Below, one piece after another: positions 61,486-64,000 of a stretch of DNA of 64,000 nt. The stretch is from NCBI GenBank assembly GCA_017504735.1, contig JAFVQP010000070.1:1-64000 (forward strand). The letters run 5' to 3'. Below the pieces are notes generated by a model. The model ran no database searches, was not told where the DNA came from, and worked only from the letters and a program-made list of their open reading frames with translations. How positions within the stretch are numbered: the first letter of the stretch is position 1; every line of letters begins with the position of its first letter. The DNA comes from Clostridia bacterium (GTDB taxonomy: Bacteria; Bacillota_A; Clostridia; Christensenellales; Borkfalkiaceae). Both the position numbers and the translations under genes were made by a program.

Positions 61486-62706
61486 TTATTTTTCCAAGCG
61501 TTTCAGCTCTTCGCAGAAATATACGTACACGCCTGCCGTCCAACCCATCATTTCGGGGGTGTCGTATTCGGTCGATACACCGATACCGCCGCGCACCGCA
61601 TCGTATTTTTCCCACAAACGACCCGTCTTTGCGAAATCCTCATCAATCGTACCTACGTACTTTTTCGCAATACGCTTCGCATCGTCTATCATACCAAGCT
61701 CTTTCAACGCCTTATATATCAAACAGGTTGCCGCAGGCCACGCACACGGATAATCCCATTGATAATACACATCCTCACCACGATACGGGGTAGGCGTTAC
61801 GCCGTATTCATGCTCCAGGAGCTTTAACACCTTGCGCATCCCCTCTTTATCCTTGGAAATCCCATAGGTGTAGGGATATACGGACACCGCGCTGATGATT
61901 TCGGAAAAACCGCCGTCCACCACGTTGCAATCGAGGTAAATACCCTGCGTTTTATCGTAGAAGTATTTTTCAATCAATTCCTTACGCTCCTGCGCGTTGG
62001 TTTTGAACGGTTCGGGGCTTTCCCCGACGATTTCCAACATTTTCGCCGCTTTCGTTTCCATTTCGTAGAGGAAACAGTTTAAATCCAAATGTAAAAATGC
62101 ACTTGCGTCCAGTTTACTGCGCTTCGTCCTGAAACGCATATTGAAGTCGAGTCCGCTTTCCGCCACCGCCATAATGTCCTCAGCAAGGGCAAGCTGTTCT
62201 TCCCTCGTTTCCCGCGATTCCAACACACGGTCGTGCAGTCCTCTGTAATGGCGGAGCTTTTCTTCTTCATCACCGTTCGTCAAGAAGTTATGTAGGCCGA
62301 ATTTCGTTTTACGATAAGTCTGCCAAAACGCATACTCCTTTACGATGTAGGGCATATATTTGCGGATAATTGCCTCGTCGCCCTTGTGTACGTAGTAATC
62401 ATATACTGCACTGCAAAACAGCGGGGGTTGCGAACGGTCCGTCGTCACGTTCGCGTTGGGCATATATCCAAGCGTGTCGATAAAGTATGCCATATTGTCC
62501 AGGTTGTTTTCCACCTGCTCGTCAAAGCCGTCTTCCATCAACCCAAGATTGATGAAGTATACGTCCCAATAATAGAGATCGGTATAAATACCGCCTATTG
62601 AGGGAGAAATGTACGGTTTCGGCACGTGAAAGCCGCCTCGCATTTCACTAGGATCATGGAAAGTCTTTTCCCAGCTCCCTAAAATATATTCTCTTACCTC
62701 TTTCAT
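61486..62706 (-). CDS. GH37 trehalase-like glycoside hydrolase
   Basis: A 406-residue (alpha/alpha)6-barrel enzyme without a signal peptide. GH37-type blocks are present: GGIYTDLYYWDVYF (about residues 38-51), RSQPPLFCSAVYDYY (about 92-106), ESGLDFNMRF with the catalytic Asp (about 182-191), YYQWDYPCAWPA (about 310-321) and WEKYDAVRGG with the catalytic base Glu (about 360-369). It is shorter than secreted trehalases (about 500), as cytoplasmic forms may be. Trehalose is the standard substrate, though related enzymes act on other alpha-glucosides. The start at 62706 follows AGGGG; the preceding TTG gives no benefit. It is followed by the two palindromes and then the giant gene, so it may be the first gene of the locus or its own unit. 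Confidence 0.82.
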   Translation of the reverse strand: MKEVREYILGSWEKTFHDPSEMRGGFHVPKPYISPSIGGIYTDLYYWDVYFINLGLMEDGFDEQVENNLDNMAYFIDTLGYMPNANVTTDRSQPPLFCSAVYDYYVHKGDEAIIRKYMPYIVKEYAFWQTYRKTKFGLHNFLTNGDEEEKLRHYRGLHDRVLESRETREEQLALAEDIMAVAESGLDFNMRFRTKRSKLDASAFLHLDLNCFLYEMETKAAKMLEIVGESPEPFKTNAQERKELIEKYFYDKTQGIYLDCNVVDGGFSEIISAVSVYPYTYGISKDKEGMRKVLKLLEHEYGVTPTPYRGEDVYYQWDYPCAWPAATCLIYKALKELGMIDDAKRIAKKYVGTIDEDFAKTGRLWEKYDAVRGGIGVSTEYDTPEMMGWTAGVYVYFCEELKRLEK

Positions 62707-62709
62707 CAA

Positions 62710-62809
62710 TTTTTCCCCTGTTTATTTGTCAAGTCCTTTTTAAAAACATATATTCAACGCATACCTGCCTGCCACATTTTTTAAAATCAAACTCTGATTG
62801 TTTAGAAGT
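62710..62809 (-). other. Spacer with a partial copy of the dispersed motif
   Basis: AACGCATACCTGCCTGC (62756-62772) matches the dispersed 15-mer except for the last three bases. No promoter pair stands out. Confidence 0.5.
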
Positions 62810-63763
62810 TTATATTTTTTTCATTTCCGGGGCTTTCTCTATGTCTTTTGGTTTCTTCTTAAGGTGTATGTTGCTAACCACAACCGCTGTTGCTATACAC
62901 AAGAACGCACACGCATAATGCCATTGGAAAATGTTTTCACTTAAGATAATTGCACCGATAATTACTGCAAACAACGGTTCGGAAAGTTTGATGATGAACA
63001 ACTTTGACAACTCGCAAAGTTTAATGATTGTGTACCAAATCATATAACTTGCACAGGTCGCAAACATCATATAGCCGAACAAGGCAAAATCGCCAAATTC
63101 CACCATTTTCATTCTACCACCAAACGCCCAACCGATGATGAAAAATACGAGGCCGCCGATAAACTGCGAATAGCCCGTCATCACAATCGAATCGGTATTT
63201 TTTAACAGTTTTTTACATATCACGCTAGCGGTTACCGTACAAAAGGAAGATGCGATGATGATACCTTCGCCAAACCCTAAGGAAAAACCTAGCTGGTTAA
63301 TGTTCAAAATCAAGATACTGCCAAGCCCTAACGCCGCGCCGATACACTTTCCAACGGTCAGCTTATCGTCCTTAAAAATCAAGGCGGTTACGACGATGAA
63401 TATCAGTACGCCCGATTGCTTTAAGAGGGCTGTTTTCGAACTCTCTGCCAACGACAGTCCATAAAAGGCGCATCCGTAATTGAGTATCACCGCAAACAAG
63501 GCAACGAGGGCAATTCCGCCCCATTCCTTTTTACTTTTCACGGTAGGGATTGCTTTGTTTTTCACGCCGAGGAAGAGCAGAATTGCCAAACCACTGCTGA
63601 CAAACCGCACCCCTGCGAAAAACAATAGGTTGGGATAATACTTCGTATCGATTTCGAACTTCTCATACCCCAGCTTTACGGTGGGATACAGCGATCCCCA
63701 CAGCATCATCACGACAACCGCCAACAAAAGGGGGAGAAGGTTTTTTAACGACTTTTCTTTCAT
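62810..63763 (-). CDS. DMT-superfamily transporter with EamA domains
   Basis: A 317-residue membrane protein with ten predicted helices in two EamA repeats: the first starts LLPLLLAVVVMMLWGSLYPTVK and the second GFGEGIIIASSFCTVTASVICKK. The signature GSLYPTVKLGY near the first helix and a basic cytoplasmic tail (HLKKKPKDIEKAPEMKK) fit drug/metabolite exporters. The transported molecule is unknown. It overlaps the upstream dehydrogenase gene by ATGA, so the two are co-translated. No special link to the glycan locus is evident. Confidence 0.85.
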   Translation of the reverse strand: MKEKSLKNLLPLLLAVVVMMLWGSLYPTVKLGYEKFEIDTKYYPNLLFFAGVRFVSSGLAILLFLGVKNKAIPTVKSKKEWGGIALVALFAVILNYGCAFYGLSLAESSKTALLKQSGVLIFIVVTALIFKDDKLTVGKCIGAALGLGSILILNINQLGFSLGFGEGIIIASSFCTVTASVICKKLLKNTDSIVMTGYSQFIGGLVFFIIGWAFGGRMKMVEFGDFALFGYMMFATCASYMIWYTIIKLCELSKLFIIKLSEPLFAVIIGAIILSENIFQWHYACAFLCIATAVVVSNIHLKKKPKDIEKAPEMKKI

Positions 63764-64000
63764 TTTACCTTCAACACGACTTTCCCTGTGTTTTCAAATC
63801 TCTCTAAAATGCCGTGGGCTTCTTCAGCCTGCTCTATCGGCAAAACTTTGTATATACTCGGTTTAATTGCACCGCTTTCCATATGGGGGAACAATTCCGC
63901 CACCAACGATTTTAAGATAAACGCTTTTTCCTCATTCGTTCTATTGCGAAGCATACTGCCTACAAGGTGCAAGCCTTTCGTAAGTAAGGGGCGAAGCTTG
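63760..64000 (-). CDS. Zinc-type alcohol dehydrogenase / quinone oxidoreductase, C-terminal part
   Basis: Partial: the gene enters from beyond the right edge of the window. The visible 79 codons include LVGSMLRNRTNEEKAFILKS, LFPHMESGAIKPSIYKVLPI and EQAEEAHGILERFENTGKVVLK, the standard C-terminus of the MDR superfamily (quinone oxidoreductase-like). The reading frame stays open to base 64000. The stop overlaps the start of the DMT transporter by 4 nt. Cofactor domain and active site are outside the window. Confidence 0.88.
   Translation of the reverse strand, partial: KLRPLLTKGLHLVGSMLRNRTNEEKAFILKSLVAELFPHMESGAIKPSIYKVLPIEQAEEAHGILERFENTGKVVLKVK

Noticed and set aside
1..64000. tRNA, rRNA, tmRNA, RNase P or riboswitch genes
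   Set aside because: No cloverleaf-type T-arm context or recognisable riboswitch core was found outside coding regions; a covariance-model scan would settle it.

Overview
The window reads as a low-to-medium GC Bacillota (Clostridia-like) chromosome, probably from an uncultured gut-type lineage. Support comes from an AddAB recombination nuclease pair, sigma-A promoters with near-consensus boxes, AGGAGG-type ribosome binding sites, many Sec/lipobox lipoproteins, a PPi-type phosphofructokinase and a carbohydrate ABC transporter without its own ATPase. Genus-level placement cannot be made from the sequence alone.

Layout. 1-1.3 kb: a small orphan gene between two copies of a structured ~160-bp repeat, with an array of short hairpins upstream of it. 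1.4-5.2 kb (+): an operon of an Old-Yellow-Enzyme/dienoyl-CoA-reductase-like flavoprotein and the two subunits of an aconitase-X dehydratase. 5.3-8 kb: a lipoprotein, a PRC-barrel-like protein and a small membrane protein. 8.1-14.7 kb (-): addB-addA. 14.9-15.9 kb (+): another lipoprotein. 15.9-22.4 kb (-): GH38 alpha-mannosidase, GH78-like rhamnosidase, tilS and hpt. 22.5-28.5 kb (-): three tandem paralogous lipoproteins, each with three Cys-rich repeats and a calcineurin-like phosphoesterase domain. 28.6-29.9 kb (-): a PPi-dependent phosphofructokinase gene broken by a one-base frameshift. 30-32.6 kb (-): an OB-fold lipoprotein. 32.7-33.5 kb: a divergent SLOG-like/XRE pair with two matching operators. 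33.7-61.4 kb (-): a very large surface and glycan locus. It holds a GH151-like enzyme, an SGNH-like lipoprotein, a DUF4838-like lipoprotein, a multi-Ig secreted protein, two ABC permeases, a solute-binding lipoprotein, a wall or membrane anchored helical protein, and two giant proteins of 2335 and 2145 residues that share an unrecognised ~115-residue beta-type repeat (15 and 9 units). 61.5-64 kb (-): GH37 trehalase-like enzyme, a DMT-family exporter and the 3' end of a zinc/quinone-type alcohol dehydrogenase.

How it fits together (inference): the 33.7-62.7 kb block looks like a system for binding host or plant glycans at the surface, trimming them, importing oligosaccharides through the ABC transporter, and finishing hydrolysis in the cytoplasm with GH151/GH37-type enzymes and, further away, GH38/GH78 enzymes.

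The most unusual signals are nucleotide-level. A 15-mer, CGCATACCTGCCCCC, recurs about ten times across unrelated genes and spacers but is absent from the surface locus. The repeat flanking the orphan gene shows compensatory stem changes. The XRE/SLOG switch has one operator inside each promoter spacer.
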